Positions 12,600-20,421 of a stretch of 26,231 nucleotides of DNA are shown here, one piece after another. The notes under the pieces were generated by a model. It had not been told where the DNA came from and made no database searches. It saw nothing but the letters and a program-made list of their open reading frames with translations. This stretch comes from Candidatus Aenigmatarchaeota archaeon. Lineage in GTDB: Archaea; Aenigmatarchaeota; Aenigmatarchaeia; GW2011-AR5. Position 1 is the first letter of the stretch, and every line of letters begins with the position of its first letter. Where the stretch lies: the NCBI GenBank assembly GCA_018304565.1, contig JAGVVX010000041.1:1-26231 (forward strand). Direction: 5' to 3'. A program made the position numbers and the translations under genes.

Positions 12600-13145
12600 A
12601 TGGCGGAAAAAGTGAAAAAGCGCAGCGGCAAGAGAGAGAAATTCAGCAAGCACAAGCTGCTTCATTCGATACATCATGCAATGCACATGGCAGGAATATC
12701 GGATATCGCCCTTGAAGAAAGGATTGCCGGTGATGTAATAAATAGATTGAAAAAGAAAAAAGTTGTTGACACAGAAGACATAAGAAAAACTGTCTGCTAT
12801 GCGCTTAGAAAGGATAAGTACCACAGGGTTTGCGATTATTACGGGCTTGTGTGGCTGCATGCAAAGCCTGTCAATATCAAAGGCGTCATAAAAAGAGATG
12901 GCAGAAAAGAGAAATTCTCACCGGAAAAACTTTTCAAGTCTGTTCAGAAGACATTCAAATTAGCGGGAATGAAAGACGGGTTGAAGCTGCAAAAGGTAAT
13001 GCAGGATATTCTTTCAATAATCGGCAAGAAATACAAAGGCGGGTACGTTTCAGCAGAAAACATGAAAGAAATTGCCGAGTATGTTCTTGTCAGGCGCAAG
13101 CTCTACGGTGCTGCAAAACGTTACATCCAGTACAGGTACATGTAA
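12600..13145 (+). CDS. Stand-alone double ATP-cone protein
   Basis: The 181-residue product consists of two tandem ATP-cone domains: residues about 4-92 (KKRSGKREKFSKHKLLHSIH) and 94-181 (VIKRDGRKEKFSPEKLFKSV), each opening with the (K/R)(R/S)xGxxExFs motif that contacts nucleotide. ATP-cones regulate ribonucleotide reductase (NrdA/NrdD N terminus) and form the effector half of the repressor NrdR. Here no zinc ribbon or reductase domain is attached, so it could be a free nucleotide sensor or a partner of a reductase encoded elsewhere. GGTGA lies 4 bases before the ATG and the gene is 8 bases after the CcdA-fusion stop, so they share an mRNA. The domain call is firm; the role is inferred. Confidence 0.82.
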   Translation: MAEKVKKRSGKREKFSKHKLLHSIHHAMHMAGISDIALEERIAGDVINRLKKKKVVDTEDIRKTVCYALRKDKYHRVCDYYGLVWLHAKPVNIKGVIKRDGRKEKFSPEKLFKSVQKTFKLAGMKDGLKLQKVMQDILSIIGKKYKGGYVSAENMKEIAEYVLVRRKLYGAAKRYIQYRYM

Positions 13146-13147
13146 AA

Positions 13148-13168
13148 TTCCTGAAACAATTACAGGAA
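13148..13168 (+). terminator. Weak hairpin after the ATP-cone gene
   Basis: TTCCTG/CAGGAA with a 9-base loop lies 2 bases after the stop and could mark the 3' end of this operon. Confidence 0.35.
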
Positions 13169-13193
13169 AATTACGATTATAATGGCGCTTGCA

Positions 13194-13201
13194 TTTATAA
13201 G
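13194..13201 (+). promoter_or_regulatory. TATA box for purC
   Basis: TTTATAAG is centred about 26 bases before the ATG at 13224, which identifies that ATG as the leaderless start. Confidence 0.65.
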
Positions 13202-13223
13202 ATTTAGGCACACAGATAATAAG

Positions 13224-14210
13224 ATGAATATGACAGTCACGCCTGGAATGGTTTCATCCCTTCAGATTTTAAAAGAATCTGATTTATCTCCGCCATTAAG
13301 GCTTGTAAAACGCGGCAAAGTAAGAGACGTATATACAGACGAAAGATGCGTCTATCTTGTTACAACAGACAGGATATCTGCGTTTGATGTTGTTTCTGAG
13401 CAAGGCGTGCCGTACAAAGGATGCGCGCTTAATCAGGCTTCCGCTTTTGGTTTCGAAAAAACAAAAGGAATTGTTCCAAACCATTTCATTTCGGCCCCGG
13501 ATCCGAACGTGACTGTTGCTGAAGCCTATACGCCTATGAAAGTTGAAGCCATAGCAAGAGGATATCTGGCCGGTTCTGCGTGGAGACAATATGAAAAAGG
13601 CAGAAGAGAATTTTTCGGAACAAGGCTCCCCGAAGGCATGGTACATGGGCAGAAATTTGAGACTGCGCTGTTTACACCAACAACAAAAGCTGATGCAGGC
13701 CATGATGTAGACCTTCATTCATGGCAGGATTTTGTCAATATAATAGGATCTGAAGGCGCGGCAAGAAAAATCAGGAATTATACAATTGAATTATACGCTG
13801 CAGGCGATCTTGAGACAAGACGGCACGGCGGAATACTTGTTGACACAAAATTTGAGTACGGCAGAATGGGCGGGGACGGAGTTATTGGGCTGATTGATGA
13901 AGTGTGGACACATGATTCATCAAGATTTCTGAGATTTGCTGATTATGGGCGTCTGATGGAAGCGAATGCTCCGCCAAAGGCATGGGCTGAAGCTTGGATT
14001 GATAAGGAATATGTAAGAACATGGCTGTCAGAAAACAGTTTCAGGGGCGAAGGCGGGATGCCAACAATACCTGATGAAGTAATCGCGGGCGCTTCAAACA
14101 GGGCTGCGGGAAGCTATGAGATGGTAACAGGAAAACCTTTGCCTGCAGCAGATCCGCCAACAAATGAAAGGATTACTGGAAACCTTGCAAAAACTGGTTT
14201 CCTCAAGTAA
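13224..14210 (+). CDS. purC: SAICAR synthetase (phosphoribosylaminoimidazole-succinocarboxamide synthase)
   Basis: The 328-residue product shows the whole PurC series: KRGKVRDVY (29-37), VTTDRISAFDV (46-56), EAIARGYLAGSAWRQY, FTPTTKADAGHD, GILVDTKFEYG, LIDEVWTHDSSRF and DKEYVRTWL. It joins CAIR and aspartate using ATP in de novo purine synthesis. It is longer than bacterial PurC (about 240) and closer in size and wording to the yeast ADE1-type enzymes. The frame is open to 13182, but a TATA box at 13194 predicts initiation at ATG 13224. It is followed 6-18 bases later by a purE-like gene that would provide its substrate, making a two-gene operon. Confidence 0.94.
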   Translation: MNMTVTPGMVSSLQILKESDLSPPLRLVKRGKVRDVYTDERCVYLVTTDRISAFDVVSEQGVPYKGCALNQASAFGFEKTKGIVPNHFISAPDPNVTVAEAYTPMKVEAIARGYLAGSAWRQYEKGRREFFGTRLPEGMVHGQKFETALFTPTTKADAGHDVDLHSWQDFVNIIGSEGAARKIRNYTIELYAAGDLETRRHGGILVDTKFEYGRMGGDGVIGLIDEVWTHDSSRFLRFADYGRLMEANAPPKAWAEAWIDKEYVRTWLSENSFRGEGGMPTIPDEVIAGASNRAAGSYEMVTGKPLPAADPPTNERITGNLAKTGFLK

Positions 14211-14228
14211 AAGAGGTTGGATGTGGGG

Positions 14229-14774
14229 ATGAGCAGAAAGATTGTCGGGGTTTTGTGCGGTTCAAGATCGGATTTAGGTCATGTTCAGAAAGTAACAGGT
14301 GTCCTCAAGGATCGTGGTTGGGTTTATTTTCCATGGGATAGTGAACCATCAGGAGAAAGATCTTATACTGTAAATGCTGGTTCAGTTCATCGACTACACG
14401 ATCGTACGCTGGAAGATGTGGTTAGGCTTTCAACCTATGCAAAAAATGAATCTGATAAATTAATTTTCGTAACGTGTATTGGGTTGAATGACGATGCATC
14501 AGGAACAATAGCTTCTTACACCGGTAGAAGGGTAGTTGCGCTTCCGCCTGATATTAAAGTATATGGGAAATATCCAAAAGGTGTAAGAGTGTATTCGTTT
14601 AGCACAGAAGGGCGCGGAGAAGATATTCAAAGAGCACTTGATTATCTGAGTGATGAGTTTGATAATCCTTATTGGGTTTTTGATGATGAAATAAGTCGTA
14701 AGTATTGGGAAGAAGCAAGAAAGAATCTTTTGGATTTTAGAGAAGAGATCAAAGCAAGAAAAATAGATTTCTAA
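14229..14774 (+). CDS. Divergent PurE-like protein (AIR carboxylase / N5-CAIR mutase superfamily)
   Basis: The 181-residue product starts SRKIVGVLCGSRSD (2-15), matching the PurE VGxxxGSxSD phosphate-binding start, then SVHRLHDRTLEDVV (52-65), matching the PurE SAHRTPDRL segment with the catalytic His. IFVTCIGLNDDASGTIASYTGRRVVALP occupies the place of the PurE glycine-rich GAGGAAHLPGMVA segment, but the GxGGAAHL motif itself is lost. It therefore may be a distant PurE or a PurE-fold enzyme with another role. The immediate neighbour purC argues for CAIR formation. The ATG at 14229 is chosen from the family N terminus; TTG 14217 and GTG 14223 (with GAGG just upstream) are alternatives. The C terminus is charged and helical. 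Confidence 0.7.
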   Translation: MSRKIVGVLCGSRSDLGHVQKVTGVLKDRGWVYFPWDSEPSGERSYTVNAGSVHRLHDRTLEDVVRLSTYAKNESDKLIFVTCIGLNDDASGTIASYTGRRVVALPPDIKVYGKYPKGVRVYSFSTEGRGEDIQRALDYLSDEFDNPYWVFDDEISRKYWEEARKNLLDFREEIKARKIDF

Positions 14775-14787
14775 GCCCTGAAATTAT

Positions 14788-14797
14788 ATTTATATAG
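14788..14797 (+). promoter_or_regulatory. TATA box for the Cys-rich secreted protein
   Basis: ATTTATATAG is centred about 26 bases before the ATG at 14819, predicting a leaderless mRNA. Confidence 0.65.
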
Positions 14798-14818
14798 TGG
14801 CTTTAGCCATGGTTTAAT

Positions 14819-17680
14819 ATGCACAGTAGGCTTATTGTAATTGCCTTAGCATTTTCTTTGCTCTTTTCTGGAATGCTCGTTTTTGCACAAGAAAACGTTA
14901 CAACTGATTTATGCGCAGGCGTGACGTGCGATCCGGCAGCAACCACATGCCCTGACAGCTATGTTGCATCCTGCACGAATACCTGCTCTGGTGGAACGTG
15001 CTCAACATGCGTGCCTTCGTGCAGCGGTCATGAGGCGCCGGCAGACCCGTGCGCCGGAATAACATGCAGCCCGGCAACGACTACATGCCCTGACAGCTAT
15101 GTTGCTTCCTGTTCGAACACATGCTCTGGCGGGACGTGCTCAACATGCACGCCTTCCTGTGCAGGGCACGACGCGCCGCCAGCTGTAGTGGCAAGAACAT
15201 GCCCGCCTATTTCTCCGCCTTCTGCTGATTATTGTCATGATGGAACAGCCAAAGAAAAATATGATGCTAACGGTTGCGTAACAGGATACGAATGCATACC
15301 GCCGTCTATCACAGCATGCCCCACGCCGCCTGCAAAACCTTCTTGCCCCGCTGATGCTTATCCGAAGTCCAATTACGACAGCAAAGGCTGCATCACAGAC
15401 TACAAATGCGAGCCCGTGGGACCTGCATGCCCGACCGAGTCAATGCCGTTTTGCGCGTCGGGCTACAATATTGTAACAAAGACGGATGCAGCAGGATGCG
15501 CGATTTATAAATGCGAGCCCTCGGGCGGCGAAGGCAGCATAGCCTGCGCCCGGGTGATAACGCCTGCAATGGATGCAGCAGGAAACTGCAAAGAATTCCC
15601 TGATTCTTGTTTGCCGCCAGGCTGGTACAAGGTTGACAGATGCCCTGACCGCAGCGCTGCTTGCGGGAACAACATCTGCGAGCCGGGTGAAGAAAATTTC
15701 TGCAGGCGGGACTGCATAAGCGCAAGGGAGGCATGCCCTGTAACCCGGACATGCGCAGACAGCTCCCGCGTCATGTGCAGGCAGAATGAGGATGGCAGCT
15801 GCTTCTGCGAGGCGTGTCCCATAGAAAGCATACCACAGGGCTGCAGACAGGTGGTGGATAAGGAAAAGGGCTTTGTCGGGGTTGTATGCGAATCAAGATC
15901 TGCCTGCCCGGCGACTCCGGATATTGAAGATGTCAAAAACAGATGCGAGCAGAACAAAGGTATATTCTCTTTAAGGAAGTCTCCTGACGGGTGTGAATTC
16001 CCTGACTGCACGTTCGGCGGCGTTTCATCGTCGGTTGTGCCTGTTTTCAATCCGCTCCAGGAGGAAAAGAAATGCCCCGCTGAGACAAACGAACAGCGTG
16101 AAGCGACAAGGCAAAGCTGCGAGAAACTGGGGCTTCATTTTGCGATTTCTGTCCAGGGCGGCTGCAAGATTTCCAAATGCTCCCAGAAATCACAGAAGCT
16201 CGGATGCGAACCGCTGCCGTTCGAGGAAAGGCAGGGAAAGGAAGATGCCTGCAGGCGGCAGGGTTTGAACGTCGTTAAGGATTTTGACGAGAGCGGCTGT
16301 CCTCTAATCAAATGCGGAGAGCCTGCACAGTGTCCGCGCGACGTGCCTAAGGAGGCTTACCAGAAATGCGGGAATCAGGGCGGCGAACTGGTTGTAAGAA
16401 GGGATAATCAGGGATGCATCACGCTGTCACAATGTATTGTTCAGGGGGATTCGCGTGAAGCGGATGTGGACCCGATAGAAAGGATGCCTGAACCTTCGGA
16501 GCTCCTTTCAATGGCGTTCAGGATGGAGGAACTGAAAATTGAGCTGGACAAGCTTGCAAAAAAAACAGACGATATAGCAGGCTATTATGCGTCAACGGGC
16601 TCACCGGACGAAGGGCGCTACAGGCGGGTCTCCGACATGTTTGATGCGGCGAAGGACAAGGTCGACGAAATAAAGGAAAAACTGCGCGATGCCGTCCAGA
16701 GAGGCGATGTCATGGAAGATGACCTGATAGAAGTGAAGCGTGACGTGAAATACATCAAGAACGTCATGATGAAGGATATCCTGTACCTCATGCTCAGCTC
16801 CAGCGACGATGTGAAGAACATCAAGGAATCGCGCGCCACAAAAAGCGGCGACAGGTTCGAGGCGGTTAAGGCGACGGATGACACCAACTGCGGCTCTGAC
16901 GGTTCTTGCTTTGACAGGGGATTCAGGTTATGCAAGAAACTGATATTTTACCCCGAAGGCAGCAAAGGGCCAAAGGTTGAGGTGCAGGGACTTTCGGGAA
17001 ATGCGTGCATCATGTACGTGGTGCTGCCGGAAGGGGAGGGCCCGCCGGCAGGAACATTGCCGGGAATCAGCCCGCCATATGACATGACATGCAAGATAGA
17101 AAAATATACATTGGGCGTAAGAAACCCCGAGGAAGACATATTCCCTTACTGCGAAGGGTCGATGGCTGAGCTAACAAAGAAATTCGGAGGGTCCGGTGGA
17201 CAAGGCCCGCCGGGCGTCCCGGGAAAATGCAGCGGCGACGAGTGCCGCGACTACTGCGGCCGCGGGCCTGAAGAAGCAAAAGAATGTCTGGAAGAACTCG
17301 GCCCTTATCTCCCGCCTGAAGCGAAGCAGGGCCTTGAACAGCTTGCAAGAGGCGAACAACCCGGGTTCGGGGGATTTCAGGGGCCGCCACGAGAGACTGG
17401 GGAAGGGTTTGAAAGGCCTTCATCACAATCAGCCACACAGCCGTGCGGCGACGGGCTTTGTGATGATTTCGAGCAGCGCAACCCCGATGCGTGCCCGCAG
17501 GACTGCCGAGGCAGTGCTACAGGCGTATCGGCAGGCATTGCGCCGCGGCAGCCCATGACGGTTGCGCGGCCTGTGCCACTATCGCAGCCAGCCACGCAGC
17601 AGGCATGCTCAGGGTGCCTGAACAACGGCGTCTGCGATCCCGGAGAGTGCAGCGAATGCGCAGACTGCCTGAGGGGATGA
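14819..17680 (+). CDS. Large secreted Cys-rich repeat protein, 953 aa
   Basis: A signal peptide (LIVIALAFSLLFSGMLVFAQ) precedes a mosaic of small disulfide-rich modules. Two tandem 46-residue repeats occupy about 32-123 (each CAGxTC...TTCPDSYVASC...CSGGTCSTC). Shorter modules of the type CPxxxxxxC...GCxxYKCxP follow to about 550. CGNNICEPGEENFC (282-), CGDGLCDDFEQRNPDAC (876-) and CNNGVCDPGECSEC (near 935) belong to the CGDGxCxxGE type found in archaeal surface proteins. A charged helical, probably coiled-coil stretch lies at about 555-675, and a DECRDYCGRGPEEAKECLEE module near 805. Function unknown; likely an extracellular structural or binding protein needing disulfide formation. The lipoprotein gene starts 4 bases after its stop. 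Confidence 0.85.
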   Translation: MHSRLIVIALAFSLLFSGMLVFAQENVTTDLCAGVTCDPAATTCPDSYVASCTNTCSGGTCSTCVPSCSGHEAPADPCAGITCSPATTTCPDSYVASCSNTCSGGTCSTCTPSCAGHDAPPAVVARTCPPISPPSADYCHDGTAKEKYDANGCVTGYECIPPSITACPTPPAKPSCPADAYPKSNYDSKGCITDYKCEPVGPACPTESMPFCASGYNIVTKTDAAGCAIYKCEPSGGEGSIACARVITPAMDAAGNCKEFPDSCLPPGWYKVDRCPDRSAACGNNICEPGEENFCRRDCISAREACPVTRTCADSSRVMCRQNEDGSCFCEACPIESIPQGCRQVVDKEKGFVGVVCESRSACPATPDIEDVKNRCEQNKGIFSLRKSPDGCEFPDCTFGGVSSSVVPVFNPLQEEKKCPAETNEQREATRQSCEKLGLHFAISVQGGCKISKCSQKSQKLGCEPLPFEERQGKEDACRRQGLNVVKDFDESGCPLIKCGEPAQCPRDVPKEAYQKCGNQGGELVVRRDNQGCITLSQCIVQGDSREADVDPIERMPEPSELLSMAFRMEELKIELDKLAKKTDDIAGYYASTGSPDEGRYRRVSDMFDAAKDKVDEIKEKLRDAVQRGDVMEDDLIEVKRDVKYIKNVMMKDILYLMLSSSDDVKNIKESRATKSGDRFEAVKATDDTNCGSDGSCFDRGFRLCKKLIFYPEGSKGPKVEVQGLSGNACIMYVVLPEGEGPPAGTLPGISPPYDMTCKIEKYTLGVRNPEEDIFPYCEGSMAELTKKFGGSGGQGPPGVPGKCSGDECRDYCGRGPEEAKECLEELGPYLPPEAKQGLEQLARGEQPGFGGFQGPPRETGEGFERPSSQSATQPCGDGLCDDFEQRNPDACPQDCRGSATGVSAGIAPRQPMTVARPVPLSQPATQQACSGCLNNGVCDPGECSECADCLRG
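14912..15187 (+). repeat. Tandem 138-bp coding repeat, two copies
   Basis: Copies start at 14912 and 15050, giving a 46-codon period. They share long identical stretches such as CATGCCCTGACAGCTATGTT and encode the same Cys pattern, indicating a recent internal duplication. Confidence 0.75.
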
Positions 17681-17684
17681 GAAT

Positions 17685-17888
17685 ATGACGAATGAAAATA
17701 GAAAAAATATCTGCCTGATAGTGATAGCGTTGCTTCTTTTTTCCATGGTGTTTGTCAGCGGATGCGTCGAGCAGCAAAGAACCTCAATAAAGAACGAACA
17801 GCAGGTTGGGGAGGCCGTAACAAACATCTCCCAGAACATCGAAGATGTTTCATCCATCCTGACGGACATCGACAAGAAGCTGGGCTAA
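17685..17888 (+). CDS. Small lipoprotein, 67 aa
   Basis: The product has a basic start (TNENRKN), a hydrophobic core (ICLIVIALLLFSMVFV) and a lipobox-like VSGC at about residues 24-27, so it is probably lipid-anchored at the cysteine. The remaining 40 residues form an amphipathic helix (VGEAVTNISQNIEDVSSILTDIDKKL), likely a coiled coil. It starts 4 bases after the stop of the Cys-rich protein and has no promoter of its own, so it may anchor or assist that protein on the cell surface. No named family. Confidence 0.75.
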   Translation: MTNENRKNICLIVIALLLFSMVFVSGCVEQQRTSIKNEQQVGEAVTNISQNIEDVSSILTDIDKKLG

Positions 17889-17938
17889 TTCAGGGGCAAT
17901 CACTTTCTGGACAGCAATTGTAAGAAAGAAATTAACTT

Positions 17939-18331
17939 TTAACTAATTCTAGGATGAATCTTTTCTAATAGCTCATGAGGAAAAGATGCACTTTTCATAT
18001 AAGCTTCCAGGCGTCCAGTATCCCAAAATTCGGCATGATCCATCATTCCGACAGCAGTAAGGCTCCCATCAATATAAGCAATTCCCAAAGATCTCCTGGC
18101 TTCTTGATCTATGTGCAAAACATGGTTACGAACAGGCAATTCTACCTTTGCATCCGGATTTCTTCGAGGATAGATGCCTAAATACTCTGCTCCATCTTCT
18201 TCACTGGAAGTAATGAGGGCGTACGCTTTTCCTTCAGGAAAGGCTTGGAGCCATTTTTTTGGTAACCTTGTCTTTCCATCTCTGAAAGTAACAGGAAAAT
18301 GTCCCCTGAATGTAAAATTTTCACCTGCCAT
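17939..18331 (-). CDS. MraZ-like double SpoVT/AbrB-fold protein
   Basis: The 130-residue product has two AbrB-like halves as in bacterial MraZ: FRGHFPVTFRDGKTRLPKKWLQAF then ALITSSEEDGAEYLGIYP, and HIDQEARRSLGIAYIDGSLTAVGMMDHAEFWDTGRLEAY. The second half lines up with the MraZ pattern of an acidic residue, GR-like pair, then VxG...EFW....(L)EAY. MraZ is a DNA-binding regulator of bacterial division genes; an archaeal counterpart with ftsZ 12 kb away is notable, but no functional link is shown. A minus-strand TATA box (18352-18360) is 25 bases before ATG 18331, favouring it over the GTG at 18343. A general AbrB-fold protein is the cautious alternative. Confidence 0.6.
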   Translation of the reverse strand: MAGENFTFRGHFPVTFRDGKTRLPKKWLQAFPEGKAYALITSSEEDGAEYLGIYPRRNPDAKVELPVRNHVLHIDQEARRSLGIAYIDGSLTAVGMMDHAEFWDTGRLEAYMKSASFPHELLEKIHPRIS

Positions 18332-18351
18332 GATAAGACTCACGTCAAAAA

Positions 18352-18360
18352 CTTCTTAAA
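18352..18360 (-). promoter_or_regulatory. TATA box for the MraZ-like gene
   Basis: TTTAAGAAG on the minus strand lies 25 bases before the ATG at 18331. Confidence 0.5.
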
Positions 18361-18367
18361 CAAATCT

Positions 18368-18377
18368 CTTTTAAGAA
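18368..18377 (+). promoter_or_regulatory. TATA box for pcm
   Basis: CTTTTAAGAA is centred about 25 bases before the ATG at 18397. It sits back to back with the box of the divergent MraZ-like gene. Confidence 0.55.
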
Positions 18378-18396
18378 GCGCATCCATAATTTTCTT

Positions 18397-19038
18397 ATGG
18401 ATCTGAAAGCGCAGAAGGAGCGGCTTATCAACGAACTGATTGATCTGGGCTATCTCAAGACTGAAGCCGTGATAAATGCGTTCCGGAAAGTGCCGAGAGA
18501 AGAGTTTGTGCTGCCTGGTCACAGGGATTATGCATACGCAAACGATGCTTTGCCTATCATGGAGGGACAAACAATATCACAGCCGCTTACTGTTGCTGCA
18601 ATGACAGAAGCGCTTGATGTGAGGTTAGGCCAGAAAGTGCTGGAAGTCGGGACAGGTTCCGGCTATCAGGCTGCCATACTTTCTGTTCTTGTCGGCAGGA
18701 AGGGCAGCGTCATTACAACTGAAAGGATCAAGGCGCTCCACGAGCTTGCAAAAAGAACCCTTGGCATGTGCGGCTTCGTGAATATAGTTGCTGTTAATTG
18801 CGACGGCTCACAGGGTTATGAGAAGATAGCGCCTTACGACAGGATTATTGTGACTGCAAGCGCGTCCAAGATGCCGCAGCCGCTTGCAAAGCAGCTCAAG
18901 GTTGGAGGGAAGCTTGTTATACCGATAAAGAATGAGCTGTTTCTGATTGAGAAAGTCAGCGCTAAGGAATTCACGAAAACGTTTCTTGGCTATTACGTCT
19001 TTGTTCCGCTCATAGGCAAATATGGCAATCAAAAATAA
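18397..19038 (+). CDS. pcm: Protein-L-isoaspartate O-methyltransferase
   Basis: The 213-residue product is full length for the family. It has the PCMT N-terminal helix pair and VPREEFVLP (32-40), the substrate-site segment ALPIMEGQTISQP (51-63), and SAM motif I VLEVGTGSGYQ (81-91). YDRIIVTASASKMPQPL is the conserved post-II/III region. It methylates isoaspartyl residues in damaged proteins so that they can return to normal aspartate. Transcription is probably leaderless. The tatD frame begins inside its last codons, so the two genes form an operon. Confidence 0.95.
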   Translation: MDLKAQKERLINELIDLGYLKTEAVINAFRKVPREEFVLPGHRDYAYANDALPIMEGQTISQPLTVAAMTEALDVRLGQKVLEVGTGSGYQAAILSVLVGRKGSVITTERIKALHELAKRTLGMCGFVNIVAVNCDGSQGYEKIAPYDRIIVTASASKMPQPLAKQLKVGGKLVIPIKNELFLIEKVSAKEFTKTFLGYYVFVPLIGKYGNQK

Positions 19039-19048
19039 AGAAAACAAA

Positions 19049-19834
19049 ATGATTTTCATGATCGGAATAGATGTTCATTGCCACATTACGCACATGGAAA
19101 ACCCTGAAAGCGTCGTAAGAGAAGCTATGCAGAAATTATCAGCCATTGTGACAGTAACAGCTGAAATCAGCCACGCTGAACAGGCATTAGAACTGAGAAG
19201 CAAGTTCCCGGATTTTGTTTTTGTTTCACTGGGTCTTCACCCGGAATACTGCATGAAATATTCAGGCAAGGAAATAGACAGTTACATGAAATTAATCAGG
19301 CGTAGCAGGAAAGACGTCTGCGCCATAGGCGAAGTCGGGCTTGACTACAGCTGGATAACAAAAAGCGATGAGCAGGAAAGATCAAAAGAAATATTCATCC
19401 AGATGATTGGTCTTGCGAAGGAGCTGAAGCTGCCGCTGGAGATACATTCGCGCAACAGCGACAGGCAGAAAACAGCCATTCATGACACACTTAAGATTCT
19501 GACCGACGAGGGTGCAAAAGACGTTGTGATGCACTGCTTCTCCGGCAGCGAGGAGGAGATGAATTATGCCATCGAGAACGGCTACTACATCTCTTTTGCA
19601 ACAATACTCTGCCGCAGCAAAAAGCACCAGCAATTTGCTAAAGCCTGCGATATTGGCAGCATGCTGCTTGAGACAGACTCGCCGTGGCTTGACCCGGATT
19701 CCCGTGAGCTCAAGAACAGGCCATGGAAGATCCGCCAGTCGGCGCAGCTCATCGCGGAAATAAAGCAATTATCAATGGATGAAGTTCTGCGCATAACGGA
19801 AGAAAACGCGAAGAGGATTTTTAGAATTGATTAA
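19049..19834 (+). CDS. tatD: TatD-family metal-dependent deoxyribonuclease/hydrolase
   Basis: The 261-residue product has the TIM-barrel metal-site series: GIDVHCH (6-12, HxH), AIGEVGLDY (Glu ligand), LEIHSRN, VMHCFSG and LLETDSPWL (Asp ligand), and ends with the family-typical ITEENAKRIF. TatD enzymes are Mg-dependent 3'-5' exonucleases involved in DNA repair or nucleic acid turnover. The frame is open from ATG 19022 inside pcm, but homologues begin just before the HxH strand, so ATG 19049 or 19058 is likely; no clear ribosome site separates them. It is convergent with the next minus gene. Confidence 0.93.
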   Translation: MIFMIGIDVHCHITHMENPESVVREAMQKLSAIVTVTAEISHAEQALELRSKFPDFVFVSLGLHPEYCMKYSGKEIDSYMKLIRRSRKDVCAIGEVGLDYSWITKSDEQERSKEIFIQMIGLAKELKLPLEIHSRNSDRQKTAIHDTLKILTDEGAKDVVMHCFSGSEEEMNYAIENGYYISFATILCRSKKHQQFAKACDIGSMLLETDSPWLDPDSRELKNRPWKIRQSAQLIAEIKQLSMDEVLRITEENAKRIFRID

Positions 19835-19842
19835 GAATCATT

Positions 19843-20214
19843 CTACGACATATCTGGGAACATGTCCCTGAACCTTTTCACAATATCTTTGACAACCGCG
19901 TCTCTATCTTCTTTCTTGGCATAGCGAGCGTGTGGATGATAGTATACAGCCTCTGCAAATCCTTTAAGCCTCGATAACCACTCCATGTCTGCTTCTCTAT
20001 ATATGCAAGGAGTTCTTTCTGTAGCGCATGCTCCCGGATATTTCTTCATCAAACCGGCGATCTCAGGATTCAACGGTTCACGCAGCATATTATCCGCTAC
20101 TGTCAGCAGCCCTGACACTGCATCACTGTCTCCTTCCAAGTATCTCCTTCTAGATTCATCAAGCCTGGCTCTGTATGCCGTACAAACTTCGCAGGGATTC
20201 ACTATTAATGCCAT
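19843..20214 (-). CDS. Unknown four-cysteine protein, 123 aa
   Basis: The product is soluble and helical with cysteines at NPCEVC (residues 8 and 11) and GACATERTPC, which could bind a metal. The remainder is charged helices (LSRLKGFAEAVYYHPHARYAKKEDRDAVVKDI). No family recognised. A minus-strand TATA box (20236-20246) centred about 26 bases away selects ATG 20214 over an upstream TTG, implying leaderless translation. Confidence 0.62.
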   Translation of the reverse strand: MALIVNPCEVCTAYRARLDESRRRYLEGDSDAVSGLLTVADNMLREPLNPEIAGLMKKYPGACATERTPCIYREADMEWLSRLKGFAEAVYYHPHARYAKKEDRDAVVKDIVKRFRDMFPDMS

Positions 20215-20235
20215 AAACAAATCAAAACACAGAAA

Positions 20236-20246
20236 AATATTAAAGA
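20236..20246 (-). promoter_or_regulatory. TATA box for the 20214 gene
   Basis: CTTTAATATTT on the minus strand is centred about 26 bases before the ATG at 20214. Confidence 0.5.
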
Positions 20247-20281
20247 ATGGAAAATACGGTTTCTGCGTAATTTATCGCAAT

Positions 20282-20369
20282 GAATTTAGTTTAATACTAC
20301 GACCTTCGGGTCGTTCATATTACTTCTAAATTCATGCGAAAATACTTCGGGCTTTAGCCCGAAGATATT
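20282..20369. repeat. Two hairpin units between divergent promoters
   Basis: Unit 1 has an outer stem GAATTTAG/CTAAATTC (20282-20289 and 20326-20333) enclosing ACGACC-TTCG-GGTCGT (20299-20314). Unit 2 is CTTCGGGC/GCCCGAAG with a TTTA loop (20345-20364), extended by AATA/TATT (20341-20344 and 20366-20369). Both lie upstream of the divergent TATA boxes, so neither predicted mRNA would contain them. Confidence 0.6.
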
Positions 20370-20389
20370 TATTGGCACTGCGTTGCATG

Positions 20390-20399
20390 TTTTTATAAG
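20390..20399 (+). promoter_or_regulatory. TATA box for the 20422 gene
   Basis: TTTTTATAAG is centred about 27 bases before the ATG at 20422, indicating a leaderless mRNA and that start. Confidence 0.6.
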
Positions 20400-20421
20400 G
20401 TTTCCATATGTCATATTCCGG

